The translations under genes were made by a program, and so were the position numbers. Shown here piece after piece: positions 17,146 through 25,225 of a DNA stretch of 64,000 nucleotides (positions are counted from its first letter, which is position 1; the number at the start of each line of letters is the position of its first letter). The notes under the pieces are model-generated. The model was not told the origin of the DNA and did no database searches. It worked only from the letters and a program-made list of their open reading frames with translations. Source of the stretch: Candidatus Melainabacteria bacterium (GTDB lineage Bacteria > Cyanobacteriota > Vampirovibrionia > Obscuribacterales > Obscuribacteraceae); NCBI GenBank assembly GCA_003151275.1, contig PLXC01000059.1, positions 62,001-126,000 of the forward strand. The letters run 5' to 3'.

Positions 17146-18209
17146 CAACATCCGTACCAGGTATGCGAAAAAGAAGTGGCGTCTTGCGGGCGGACACGAT
17201 TAACATGTCTCACGGTGGTGGCGGAAAAGCCATGCGTGATTTGATCGAGGATGTTTTTCTCGGAAGCTTCGACAACACGCAACTTGCCATGCTCGAAGAT
17301 CAAGCAAGAATCGATATGTCCGAGTTGACAGCGCTGGGAAATCGGCTGGCTATGACGACTGACTCGTATGTCGTAGATCCGATTTTTTTCCCAGGCGGCG
17401 ACATAGGCAAATTGGCTGTCTGCGGCACCGTCAATGATTTGGCTGTCGGAGGAGCCATTCCTCTTTACCTGACCTGCGGAATGATTATTGAAGAGGGGTT
17501 GGCAGTCAGCGACTTACGCCGTATTGTTGCATCAATGAAAGCGGCTGCAGATGCTGCGGGCGTAAAGATAGTCACCGGCGATACCAAAGTGGTGGACCGT
17601 GGTGCAGCGGACAAAATATTCATTAACACGGCAGGGGTTGGTGTAATACCAGCCCATTTAAATGTCAGCGCTCATCATGCCAGACCCGGTGATGTGATCT
17701 TGATTAATGGCTACATAGGCGATCACGGAGCAGCGATCGTGGGAGCGCGCGGCGATCTCTCAATCGAGAACGACATTCAGAGCGATTGTCAGCCTCTAAA
17801 TGGATTAATAAGGAATCTTTTGCTAGCCTGTCCGCAAGTTCATTGCATGCGCGATGCCACCAGAGGTGGTATTGCTTCGGTACTCAATGAATTTGCCATT
17901 AGCAGCGGTGTATGTATCAAAATCAAAGAAACATCGATTCCAATTCGCAGCGAAGTTCGAGGTATGTGCGAGATTCTTGGTTTGGATCCACTCTACCTCG
18001 CCAACGAGGGAGTAGTGGTTGTGGTCGTGCCGCGAGAACATGCGGAAGCGGCACTGGATTCCATGCGCGGAACTGAGGGCAGTATCAATAGCGCCGTCAT
18101 TGGGGAAGTATCAGGGGCTCCAGAAAGCACCGTGATTTTGCAAACCGCATTTGGTGGCGAACGAATTGTAGATATGCTCGTGGGTGATCAACTTCCGAGG
18201 ATATGTTAA
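17142..18209 (+). CDS. hypE: Hydrogenase maturation protein HypE
   Basis: 355 residues from GTG 17142. The N-terminal MSHGGGGKAMRDLI and the AIR-synthase/PurM fold blocks (GTVNDLAVGGAIPLYLTCG, CMRDATRGGIASVLNE) are typical. The C-terminus ends PRIC, the conserved Cys that receives the carbamoyl group from HypF and is dehydrated to a thiocyanate. Its TAA shares bases with the hypA ATG (TAATG), so the genes are translationally coupled. Confidence 0.97.
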   Translation: MTTSVPGMRKRSGVLRADTINMSHGGGGKAMRDLIEDVFLGSFDNTQLAMLEDQARIDMSELTALGNRLAMTTDSYVVDPIFFPGGDIGKLAVCGTVNDLAVGGAIPLYLTCGMIIEEGLAVSDLRRIVASMKAAADAAGVKIVTGDTKVVDRGAADKIFINTAGVGVIPAHLNVSAHHARPGDVILINGYIGDHGAAIVGARGDLSIENDIQSDCQPLNGLIRNLLLACPQVHCMRDATRGGIASVLNEFAISSGVCIKIKETSIPIRSEVRGMCEILGLDPLYLANEGVVVVVVPREHAEAALDSMRGTEGSINSAVIGEVSGAPESTVILQTAFGGERIVDMLVGDQLPRIC

Positions 18210-18538
18210 TGCATGAACTCGGTATTACTCAAAACATTGTTGCTATCGTCGGCGAAAAGGCCGGAGAGCAGAAAGTAAGCAGAGTAAAACTTGAAATCGG
18301 TAAGCTATCAGCGATCATGCCGGATGCAATACGCTTTTGTTTTGACTTGTGCGCGAAGGGCACTGTTTTAGAAGGAGCAATTCTGGAGATCGATGAAATC
18401 CCCGGTCGGGGCAAGTGTAATCTTTGCAGCGAAGAGATGGATCTTTCTCTACTGGCCGGAACTTGCCAGTGCGGCTGCCGGGAAATTACTTGTGTAACCG
18501 GACAGGAGCTGAATATCAAGGAAATGGAGGTTGTGTGA
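18209..18538 (+). CDS. hypA: Nickel metallochaperone HypA
   Basis: 109 residues from ATG 18209 (the in-frame ATG at 18203 is less likely). It starts MHELGITQNIV, whose Met1-His2 amino terminus binds nickel. A zinc site follows with CNLC and CQCGC near residues 70-92; the second pair is spaced unusually (Cys-x-Cys-x-Cys). HypA works with HypB to insert nickel into the hydrogenase large subunit. Its TGA overlaps the hypB ATG. Confidence 0.95.
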   Translation: MHELGITQNIVAIVGEKAGEQKVSRVKLEIGKLSAIMPDAIRFCFDLCAKGTVLEGAILEIDEIPGRGKCNLCSEEMDLSLLAGTCQCGCREITCVTGQELNIKEMEVV

Positions 18539-19521
18539 TGTGTGCTACATGTGGATGCTCCGACGATTCGAACGTGAAGGTCGTTAATTTGCAGAGTGGA
18601 CAATCAGTAATTGTTGGACACGATCATTCCCCTGATCATTCTCATCCGCACGATCACTTTCATCCGGACGATCATTCTCATGAGCACAATCAGTCCCACT
18701 CGCATGATCATTCTCATCCGGACGATCACACCCATGAGCACGATCACTCACATCCGCATGATCACTCCCACGAACAAGATCACTCCCATGCGCAGGGACA
18801 ATCGCACGATCATAAATCAGATTCTGCGAGTGAACACAGTAGCAAAATATCTTCAGGTTCAACAGTAATCTCACTTGAAGAGCGCGTGTTAGCCAAAAAT
18901 GACAAACTTGCTGAACGCAATCGAGGCTGGTTTGAGGGCTCGAACATACTCGCCCTCAATTTTGTTAGTTCACCCGGCGCGGGAAAAACCGCGTTGCTGG
19001 AGCGCACTATTAAAGATTTGCAAACGGTTTTGAGTATTTCCGTCATTGAAGGCGATCAAGCGACCCTTAACGATGCTGAGCGAATCAAAAAGACGGGCTG
19101 CAAAGTTATACAAATCAACACAGGCGCTGGCTGTCATCTAGACGCTGAGATGGTGTCTGCTGGGCTAAAACAGTTGACCCCTCCCCGCGACTCGGTGGTC
19201 TTCATTGAAAACGTCGGCAACCTGGTTTGCCCGGCTCTGTTCGATCTAGGGGAGAAGTGCAAGGTCGCCATTCTCTCAATCACAGAGGGAGAGGACAAAC
19301 CAGTCAAGTACCCACACATGTTCCGAGCGGCTGAAATATTGCTGTTGAACAAAATGGATTTGCTGCCACATTTAGATTTCGATATCGAATCTTGCAAACG
19401 GTTCGCGCTTTCAGTTAATCCGAAGATCAAAATATTCGAGATCTCGGCCCTTCGCGGAAATGGTTTAGACGCATGGTATGAATGGATTAAAGAACAAGTG
19501 TTAAGCCCTCAGTTGCGATAG
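18538..19521 (+). CDS. hypB: Nickel-inserting GTPase HypB with His-rich domain
   Basis: 327 residues from ATG 18538. The N-terminal MCATCGCSDD carries the high-affinity CxxCGC nickel motif. Residues ~28-95 are a strongly repetitive His/Asp/Glu stretch (units like HDHSHPDDHS) expected to store nickel. The GTPase domain follows with Walker A SSPGAGKTALLE, then a metal-site Cys-His in NTGAGCHLDAEM and LLNKMDLLP as the NKxD motif. It hydrolyses GTP to deliver nickel. The His region is longer than in Escherichia coli HypB and resembles nickel-storing rhizobial forms. Last gene of the operon. Confidence 0.97.
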   Translation: MCATCGCSDDSNVKVVNLQSGQSVIVGHDHSPDHSHPHDHFHPDDHSHEHNQSHSHDHSHPDDHTHEHDHSHPHDHSHEQDHSHAQGQSHDHKSDSASEHSSKISSGSTVISLEERVLAKNDKLAERNRGWFEGSNILALNFVSSPGAGKTALLERTIKDLQTVLSISVIEGDQATLNDAERIKKTGCKVIQINTGAGCHLDAEMVSAGLKQLTPPRDSVVFIENVGNLVCPALFDLGEKCKVAILSITEGEDKPVKYPHMFRAAEILLLNKMDLLPHLDFDIESCKRFALSVNPKIKIFEISALRGNGLDAWYEWIKEQVLSPQLR

Positions 19522-19549
19522 CTTGCCGACGGAGGATGTTTTCCTTAGT

Positions 19550-20224
19550 CTACTTTTCGTCGTCCCGAGTTTTTTGATGCCGACCGCTGTTGCACTGATC
19601 GATAACATTGCGGAGCATGGTAAGCAGCTCGTCGTTGCTACGACGAATCCGAATGAGAAGGTCCCGTTGCCCATCGGAGATCGTTTCACTTTTGTCAGTG
19701 ACCATCAGTTCAAGCATTCGATTTGCACCGATCAGTGGATTTTTCAAATCGTGTGAAATCGTCAGCATAAAGGAATCGAGTCGTTTCCTTAGTCTCAGCA
19801 CATCAGCTTCAGCCTGGTCTGCGCGATGCCTCTCCATTGCATAATTTATTGAGCGCATCAATTGTCGCCCATTTAGCTCAGTTTTCAAAAGATAATCGTG
19901 CGCACCATAATTGAGACCTTCTATTGCGTCGCGTTCATCATCTTGTCCTGAAAGCACCACAATTGGTGCGCTAGTCTTACTGCGTATCTCTGTCACAGCC
20001 TGCACGCCGCATCCGTCAGGCAAAGTCAAATCAAGCAATATTACACTCACTTCAAGCTCTTCGAGTTTGTGCACCGCGTCGTGCAGTGAACTTGCGACAA
20101 AAATGGTGCTGGTATTCGTGAGTGAATAGCGAAGCATCGCGACTACACCGGCAGCGAAGGCTGCAACGTCTTCAACCACCAGAATGTTTATCGACTTAGT
20201 ATGTTGTAGCTGCGTTTGTTCCAT
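19550..20224 (-). CDS. REC domain fused to HisKA domain without ATPase
   Basis: 224 residues. Residues ~12-125 form a receiver domain with the phosphorylatable Asp in VILLDLTLPD, preceded by the acidic VVED and followed by the Lys in DYLLKTELNG. After a short helix (~145-155), FMLTISHDLKNPLIGANRML is a HisKA H-box with its His. The protein stops ~50 residues later, before any HATPase_c domain. It could serve as a phosphorelay intermediate or be trans-phosphorylated by another kinase. Alternatively it is a truncated hybrid kinase; the 28-base gap to the convergent hypB end leaves no room for a hidden ATPase domain. Confidence 0.8.
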   Translation of the reverse strand: MEQTQLQHTKSINILVVEDVAAFAAGVVAMLRYSLTNTSTIFVASSLHDAVHKLEELEVSVILLDLTLPDGCGVQAVTEIRSKTSAPIVVLSGQDDERDAIEGLNYGAHDYLLKTELNGRQLMRSINYAMERHRADQAEADVLRLRKRLDSFMLTISHDLKNPLIGANRMLELMVTDKSETISDGQRDLLIRIRRSNDELLTMLRNVIDQCNSGRHQKTRDDEK

Positions 20225-20323
20225 GGCGACCTCAGCCGTCCAAACCTTTCCCTCGTCAATCGGGAAGTAGGCGAAGTCTCACCTTCTATTCAAAGGCGAA
20301 CTCTATTACCCCCCGCATTTCCG

Positions 20324-20635
20324 TTATAGGAGAAAGTTTTGGCATTTGTATGGCATGGTCGATAGAAGGTCCATTAAATCGAATGGACTCAGGCGGTACA
20401 CCTTAGTCTTGAAGCTAAGCGCTTCGGCCGGTGAGACAGATCCCGAAGCTAAAGCCTGATCTATTTTCTTTTCGTAGAGAGCAAATCTTTGCTGATACTG
20501 AGCATCAAGGGAAAGCTGTTTGGGTTCATTTGAACTCTTCGGAACCTTAGTTTGAGCTTGTGCCGAACCAATTGAAGGGAGGACTAGTGTTGTCAGAACA
20601 CCGACGATCAACAGAATAAAAAACAAACGACTCAT
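20324..20635 (-). CDS. Small exported protein
   Basis: 103 residues from ATG 20635. A clear signal peptide (FFILLIVGVLTTLVLPSIG, ending near AQAQ at residue 28) is followed by a helical, Lys/Gln-rich mature part (DAQYQQRFALYEKKIDQAL). There is no motif that I recognise. It appears monocistronic and lies 100 bases after the REC-HisKA gene in the same direction. Confidence 0.65.
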   Translation of the reverse strand: MSRLFFILLIVGVLTTLVLPSIGSAQAQTKVPKSSNEPKQLSLDAQYQQRFALYEKKIDQALASGSVSPAEALSFKTKVYRLSPFDLMDLLSTMPYKCQNFLL

Positions 20636-20782
20636 TGTGCATCCTTATAATCAGATTGGGCTATCAGTTATTGGTGTTCCCCTATAGTGTCACTGTGTTT
20701 AGCACCACTACTTGGGAGAGATTCCGCGGTAGCGTCCTGTAATGGCAGTATCCAATCAGCAGGCATCAGATTTAGTCCTGCG

Positions 20783-20863
20783 CTGAGAGATTTTCCAAAA
20801 TGTTCGCGATTTAGCATTTCCGCTCTAAGAGATTTTCCAAAATATTCCGATTAGCACTCCGCT
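20783..20863 (+). repeat. Two ~40-bp direct repeats in a gene-free gap
   Basis: Within the gap 20636-20984, the block GAGATTTTCCAAAAT plus ~25 following bases ending in CCGCTC occurs twice in tandem (20783-20825 and 20826-20863) with a few differences. A related piece, TTTTGTCCAAAATGTTCGCT, lies at 21758-21777. The rest of the gap holds no gene that I can see. The repeats may be a regulator binding array for the LRV genes, or simply a duplication. Confidence 0.6.
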
Positions 20864-20984
20864 CCAAGACGTAGTGTTCCAACTAACAAAACGTTAGCGA
20901 TTTAAGCAGCACAATTTAAATTCGACAGACTGCCGCTCCAAAGCGATGGAGGCGAACATTTACATGTAATTTTGCAATCGAGGA

Positions 20985-21455
20985 TTAAAATCCCTCCAAA
21001 AACTTTTCTTCGTAAGCGGTGCCGTAGTCAAACACGGCCTGGACACATTTGCCTTCCTGCAGTCTAAACAAAGTCTTCTGAGCTCGCGAGGAAACATATG
21101 GATTCTCATCCTCACCGAGTTGCTCCAGAAGATGAATCGCTAGATTGTGATTTTCAGCCATTGTGTATCGAACATCCGCAGACTCATCCTTTAGCAAAAA
21201 CGCTAGAACATCGGGCGGTGTGCTTAAATTTTCACTGACCGCCGCTCTTACGTCAGGATCATGATGCATGGACAGACGAACCAATGTGTATTGCTCCACG
21301 TGCGGATGCCCGGCAATTCTCTCTAATAAATAGTCAGGTAACACTTCGCACAGTTCATGCAAAACCAATCCTGAAGTATTCGGGTCATGCACCAGGTTCC
21401 AATGCAATTTGCTTGTGCTCTTGTACATCGGCTCACCATCAGAGTCTGAATTCAT
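20985..21455 (-). CDS. LRV (leucine-rich repeat variant) protein A
   Basis: 156 residues from ATG 21455, preceded by CCGGAG. It consists of ~24-residue helical repeats of the LRV type: LLERIAGHPHVEQYTLVRLS, DPDVRAAVSENLSTPPDVLA, DVRYTMAENHNLAIHLLEQL and DENPYVSSRAQKTL. Such solenoids usually bind other proteins. There is no N-terminal Fe-S Cys cluster of the classic Azotobacter LRV protein, and no signal peptide. It is one of three related genes within 2.3 kb (the others at 21849 and 22690) and is divergent from the second. Confidence 0.75.
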   Translation of the reverse strand: MNSDSDGEPMYKSTSKLHWNLVHDPNTSGLVLHELCEVLPDYLLERIAGHPHVEQYTLVRLSMHHDPDVRAAVSENLSTPPDVLAFLLKDESADVRYTMAENHNLAIHLLEQLGEDENPYVSSRAQKTLFRLQEGKCVQAVFDYGTAYEEKFLEGF

Positions 21456-21642
21456 AGTTTTATCCGGAGGTTTCTGGGAAAACGGGTATGGAACCGATTA
21501 AGGCGAAGACAAGTACCCTTTATAACCATAGCCGCAGCAGGCTCATTGCGGTGTTAGGGAAGACCATATTTTTATAGAGGATCTTTTACATTCCCTGGCC
21601 TGAGCTAACGCCGGCTTCAGTTAATAGGATTCAAGCGAGCCT

Positions 21643-21672
21643 GAATTTTTACCGATATCGGTAAAAATATTC
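21643..21672. repeat. Interspersed palindrome, copy 3
   Basis: A perfect core ACCGATATCGGT at 21651-21662 with AATTTTT on the left and AAAAATATTC on the right. It lies in the 393-base divergent region between LRV genes A and B; otherwise that gap holds no gene. Confidence 0.9.
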
Positions 21673-21848
21673 GGCTGGAGCCACCTCTATCAGAGCCCCT
21701 ACTTGAAATCGCCTGCCTAGTCATCCTCTCGGGAAGTTTGTGAGATTTTTATCATAGTTTTGTCCAAAATGTTCGCTGTTTGTGTACATGCAATCACGGC
21801 GATTCAAGACTACTATCCAAACTTCCAAATATTGGAGGGAGAAAAGTT

Positions 21849-22442
21849 ATGAACATGACAGGATCAGATCTCATCGTTAACTCGGTCTATCCCGCGCAGC
21901 CGGCCCAAGCGCTACAAGGAAACTACAATGCACCCGTCACGATAGCAAGCAGCCCAAACAGCTCGCCATCAGTGTTAGAAGGGTTAGCCAGAGTTTGTTC
22001 GACAGCGGTACTCGAGCATATCGGAGTCAATCCCAATACACCGCCAAGCATTCTCAACATGGTGGCATCCCATCCCAACATAGATGTGAAAGTGTCGGTG
22101 GCAGAAAATCGAAATACGCCACTTGAAACGCTATGGATACTAGTTATCGACGAAAATCCTGATGTTCGATATCAACTCGCGGAAAACCATCAATTGCCTA
22201 TGAATATATTGAAAGCGTTGAGCGAGGATGATAATCCGTACGTTGCTTGTCGTGCTCAAAGAACGATCAGTCGCGTCCAAGCCATAAAACCTGTGGCAGC
22301 GGCGTCGGTAAATTGGAAAACCTTCCGAAGAATGGAGCTTTGCCGCAGAATGGACGAAATTCGTCAAGCTGAAGAAAGCAGACCGATTGCAGTCGTGAAC
22401 CGATTGTTCACAAGCCTCTATCGATACGCTCGAGCGATCTAA
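21849..22442 (+). CDS. LRV protein B
   Basis: 197 residues. ATG 21849 is chosen because GGAGG lies ~12-15 bases upstream and an earlier GTG at 21780 gives an unlikely leader. Repeats match LRV protein A closely: VLEHIGVNPNTPPSILNMVA, NIDVKVSVAENRNTPLETLW, NPDVRYQLAENHQLPMNIL and DDNPYVACRAQRTISR. The tail after residue ~150 is basic and differs from the paralogues. Function unknown; a protein-binding solenoid is inferred. Confidence 0.75.
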   Translation: MNMTGSDLIVNSVYPAQPAQALQGNYNAPVTIASSPNSSPSVLEGLARVCSTAVLEHIGVNPNTPPSILNMVASHPNIDVKVSVAENRNTPLETLWILVIDENPDVRYQLAENHQLPMNILKALSEDDNPYVACRAQRTISRVQAIKPVAAASVNWKTFRRMELCRRMDEIRQAEESRPIAVVNRLFTSLYRYARAI

Positions 22443-22519
22443 GTTGGACAATGCAGCTGCAGAAAGAGCTATCATCGGCTAAGCAAGGCAGCGAACTGAT
22501 CTAAAACCTAGGGCAAAAT

Positions 22520-22583
22520 GTAACGCAGCCAACAGGAAATGCCTATACGAATATATAGGCGTTCCTAACCGGAGCTGCGTTAC
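22520..22583. other. Compound hairpin (nested inverted repeat)
   Basis: GTAACGCAGC (22520-22529) pairs perfectly with GCTGCGTTAC (22574-22583). Inside, AGGAA pairs with TTCCT and GCCTATA with TATAGGC around a six-base loop. About 22 bp of stem in 64 bases is far beyond chance. There is no T-run directly after it, so it is either an imperfect terminator of LRV gene B or a leader structure of LRV gene C, whose ATG is ~107 bases downstream. Confidence 0.75.
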
Positions 22584-22689
22584 GTTTCGGTAATAATTGA
22601 TATAGGACCTGGCAAAGGCTCATTGCAATTCTAGGAATAAATCTCGAGGCAGCACCTGCTGGACGATCCAGTGAAGCGCTGTAAGCCGT

Positions 22690-23256
22690 ATGACTGAAAC
22701 TGAAGAGCAGGATTACGACCTTTCATTCGCATACTGTTTCCATTGGGAGAGCCCAGAAGAGCACATAAGGGAGGCGCTTAAAGTGTTACTGTTCAACAGC
22801 GTGGCTGAAAAAACCGGCACAAAATCTGGCGAAAAAGAAGCGAAGAAAGCAGTACAAGAAGAAGCGGCTCGAATCCGCTGGTTACTGGCCATAAATCCGA
22901 ACACGCCCCCACCAGTACTGGAACATCTAGCTCGAGATCAGTCACCAACTTTGCTTGAGAGGATTGCCGAGAACCCGCGCACCCATGTGACTACGCTAGC
23001 TCGCCTGTCCGCGCATACTCATCCGCAAGTCAGAGCCTCGGTCGCAGAGAATCCGACACTCTCGATCAAGACAATTTGGCGATTGGCTAAAGACGACAAT
23101 CCGGACGTTAGGCATAGATTGGCGGAAAGCTATACGGTACCGGTGGCGGTGCTAAGAGTACTGTGTGAAGATGAGAATCCATACGTAGCGTTCAGAGCTC
23201 AGCATACAATGCGACGCATTATGGAAGAAGTTAACCACCTTCGATCGTCGGCGTAA
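22690..23256 (+). CDS. LRV protein C
   Basis: 188 residues from ATG 22690. The N-terminal ~60 residues are charged (KSGEKEAKKAVQEEAARI). The rest is again LRV solenoid: LAINPNTPPPVLEHLA, LLERIAENPRTHVTTLARLS, HPQVRASVAENPTLSIKTIW, DNPDVRHRLAESYTVPVAVL and DENPYVAFRAQHTMRRI. The three paralogues share the last two repeats most strongly, which points to local duplication. A gene-free repeat array follows. Confidence 0.75.
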   Translation: MTETEEQDYDLSFAYCFHWESPEEHIREALKVLLFNSVAEKTGTKSGEKEAKKAVQEEAARIRWLLAINPNTPPPVLEHLARDQSPTLLERIAENPRTHVTTLARLSAHTHPQVRASVAENPTLSIKTIWRLAKDDNPDVRHRLAESYTVPVAVLRVLCEDENPYVAFRAQHTMRRIMEEVNHLRSSA

Positions 23257-23258
23257 CA

Positions 23259-23416
23259 GACTTCGGTCCGTGACTTCGGTTCGTGACTTCGGTCCGTGAC
23301 TTCGGTCCGTGACTTCGGTCCGTGTCATGGACTTCGTCCGTTTAATGGATTTCGGTCCGTGTCATGGGCTTCGGTTCGTGTCATGGACTTCGTCCGTTTA
23401 ATGGATTTCGGTCCGT
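23259..23416 (+). repeat. 13-bp tandem array and larger compound repeats
   Basis: Five head-to-tail copies of GACTTCGGTCCGT (23259-23323, one base changed in copy 2) are followed by two identical 37-bp units at 23324-23360 and 23380-23416, separated by a 19-bp partial unit. All are built from the same CTTCGGTCCGT module. The unit length is not a multiple of three and the region lies between LRV gene C and the end of the convergent acyltransferase gene, so it is non-coding. Confidence 0.9.
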
Positions 23417-23511
23417 GTGGACTCGGTGTTGGCATGATTCTCTCGCTCAAATATCCGCCCCAGGTTTTAGATGGCGGCGAGGATGCCGGCGCTCTTAGGC
23501 GCTCCCAGGGA

Positions 23512-24327
23512 TTAAATGAAGGTCTTGATGCGTGTGCGTAATAGTCGATTGAGTTCAGCTTGAATCTGACCTTCGACGAATCTCGATTGGCTCTTGGCGG
23601 TATCTTCCAGAGTGTCTCGATTCGAATGCGCTTCGTATGCAGTTGGTTTCAATACCGACATTTTCCACTTCACAGGCAGTGTAGCGAGGTTGGCCGGGAA
23701 TGGGAACCAGGGAAAGAAGGGTGTGACGGGATAAGCGGGTATGCCCAAAAACTTCGCTAGACTATCCAGATTGACTAACGTTGGCGATGCCTCATCGCAT
23801 CCGATCGTCGCCATCGGATAAATGGCGGTACCCTCTTCGATCGCAGGCAACAATCTCGTCCAATCAAACTCGCGAACCCGATACCGCTCTGAGAACGGCT
23901 TGCTTGACGCCGGCAAACATTCAGGAAAGATGGCTACGACTTCGCCCTTCGAGAATAAATACTTCAAATTGGTAGAAGACCAGGGAACGAATCCGAGCTG
24001 AAGCAGATAGGAATGAACGCGCTCGTCCTCGATCCAATCCATGTCTGCAACGATCGTCAAACGTCGCGGGTTGTCTTGACTCATCAAGGCATACATCAGC
24101 ATGAAGGCGGGCCAGGGAATCAATCCATTGGAGTTACCGACGATAAGACAAGGACCTTCTTTGGGCAGAGTCTCCAACCCAGTGAACTGAACTCGCCACC
24201 AGTCTGTGTATAGAAACTGCAGAAAAGGCTCAACAGATGCGAGTCTCCGAATGTCGAAACCAAAATAGTTGTCGCACTGTTGAGTGTTCTTAATATAGTG
24301 TCGATAGGCTTTGGCGAATGGTGTCAC
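23512..24327 (-). CDS. Acyltransferase-like protein lacking catalytic residues
   Basis: About 271 residues from GTG 24327, supported by AGGAG ~8 bases upstream; a TTG or ATG further upstream would overlap the next gene. It aligns along its whole length with the neighbour at 24341 (for example PVTPFFPWFPFPANLATLPV against PITPSFPWMPFPHMFIPLPV). Where the neighbour has the catalytic H-x4-D (NHSGLLPLDG), this copy has NSNGLIPWPA, and the YPEG substrate block is FPEC. Lysophospholipid acyltransferases need both, so it is probably inactive as an enzyme. It may be a regulatory partner or have another activity. Confidence 0.8.
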   Translation of the reverse strand: MTPFAKAYRHYIKNTQQCDNYFGFDIRRLASVEPFLQFLYTDWWRVQFTGLETLPKEGPCLIVGNSNGLIPWPAFMLMYALMSQDNPRRLTIVADMDWIEDERVHSYLLQLGFVPWSSTNLKYLFSKGEVVAIFPECLPASSKPFSERYRVREFDWTRLLPAIEEGTAIYPMATIGCDEASPTLVNLDSLAKFLGIPAYPVTPFFPWFPFPANLATLPVKWKMSVLKPTAYEAHSNRDTLEDTAKSQSRFVEGQIQAELNRLLRTRIKTFI

Positions 24328-24340
24328 GTGACTGCTCCTG

Positions 24341-25225
24341 TTATAGCTCGTCGGGTTCCCAGCCAGTGAACAAAGACTTGCGTTCACGCAAGAGCTTATT
24401 CAAATCCCGCTGAATGTCGTATTGGATTTCTCTGGCGATTTTGAGAACCAACTTTCTGTCGTTCGCTTTCTCTGGTGGATAGCCAAGATCAATCGGTTTG
24501 TGGATATTGATCAACCATCGCACGGGCAACGGAATGAACATGTGAGGAAACGGCATCCAGGGGAATGACGGGGTAATCGGGAAAAATGGCATTTTCAAAA
24601 GCCGCCCGACAGCCTTCAAGTTGACAAAATTTGGGAAGATTTCATCACCACCCACGGTAGCAACAGGAATAATCTTTGTCTGCGTGGCAATCGCCAATTG
24701 CACGAATCCAGGATGAAAATCTAAGAGTCGATACCTTTCCGGAAAAGCTTTGCCAACGCCTCGCAAACCTTCCGGATAGACACCTACTAGTTCTTCACGT
24801 TCGAGAAGTTTTTGAGCGTTCTCGAGTGTGCCTCGCACTTGTCCAGTTTCTTGAATCCAATTACCTACACCAGGCAGAGTGAAAAACCAATCGGTGACAA
24901 GATAGCGAACTCGACGTGGCGACTTGTGCGCGTTGCACATGCCGATCGTGATCATTGCACCATCTAGAGGCAGTAAGCCAGAATGGTTGCCAACCAAAAT
25001 TGCGCGTCCTTGCTCAGGAATATTTTCAATGCCGCGACAATCGACTTTGAAGTAGTCCTCGTAACAGAAACGAAAAATCGGTTCCCAGCGCGCAAAGGTT
25101 TCAAGCTTGTAGCCGAATTCGTCATCGAGTCCGGTGTACCTGCTGAAGTAGCTAGGATTTCGCTTTTCGAGAGCTTTGAGCGGGTCGATTAAGCCTAGCG
25201 TTTTAAGATTCGTCCAAGCAGCCAT
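24341..25225 (-). CDS. Lysophospholipid acyltransferase family protein
   Basis: 294 residues. The PlsC-type motifs are present: H-x4-D in VGNHSGLLPLDGA near residue 78, the substrate block in GVYPEGLRG near 147, and IIPVATVGGDEIF near 183. These enzymes transfer fatty acyl chains to glycerol-phosphate or similar acceptors at the membrane face. No strong transmembrane segment is visible, so peripheral association is likely. The gene starts inside the end of the small membrane gene at 25195 and is followed 13 bases later by its degenerate paralogue. Confidence 0.88.
   Translation of the reverse strand: MAAWTNLKTLGLIDPLKALEKRNPSYFSRYTGLDDEFGYKLETFARWEPIFRFCYEDYFKVDCRGIENIPEQGRAILVGNHSGLLPLDGAMITIGMCNAHKSPRRVRYLVTDWFFTLPGVGNWIQETGQVRGTLENAQKLLEREELVGVYPEGLRGVGKAFPERYRLLDFHPGFVQLAIATQTKIIPVATVGGDEIFPNFVNLKAVGRLLKMPFFPITPSFPWMPFPHMFIPLPVRWLINIHKPIDLGYPPEKANDRKLVLKIAREIQYDIQRDLNKLLRERKSLFTGWEPDEL

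Noticed and set aside
18616..18820. Tandem CATGATCATTCTCATCC-like units as a CRISPR or non-coding repeat
   Set aside because: They encode the His/Asp-rich nickel region of HypB in frame; there are no spacers.
23296..23541. Frame over the 13-bp tandem array
   Set aside because: Product is repeat translation (FGPC and similar); the unit length of 13 does not conserve frame.
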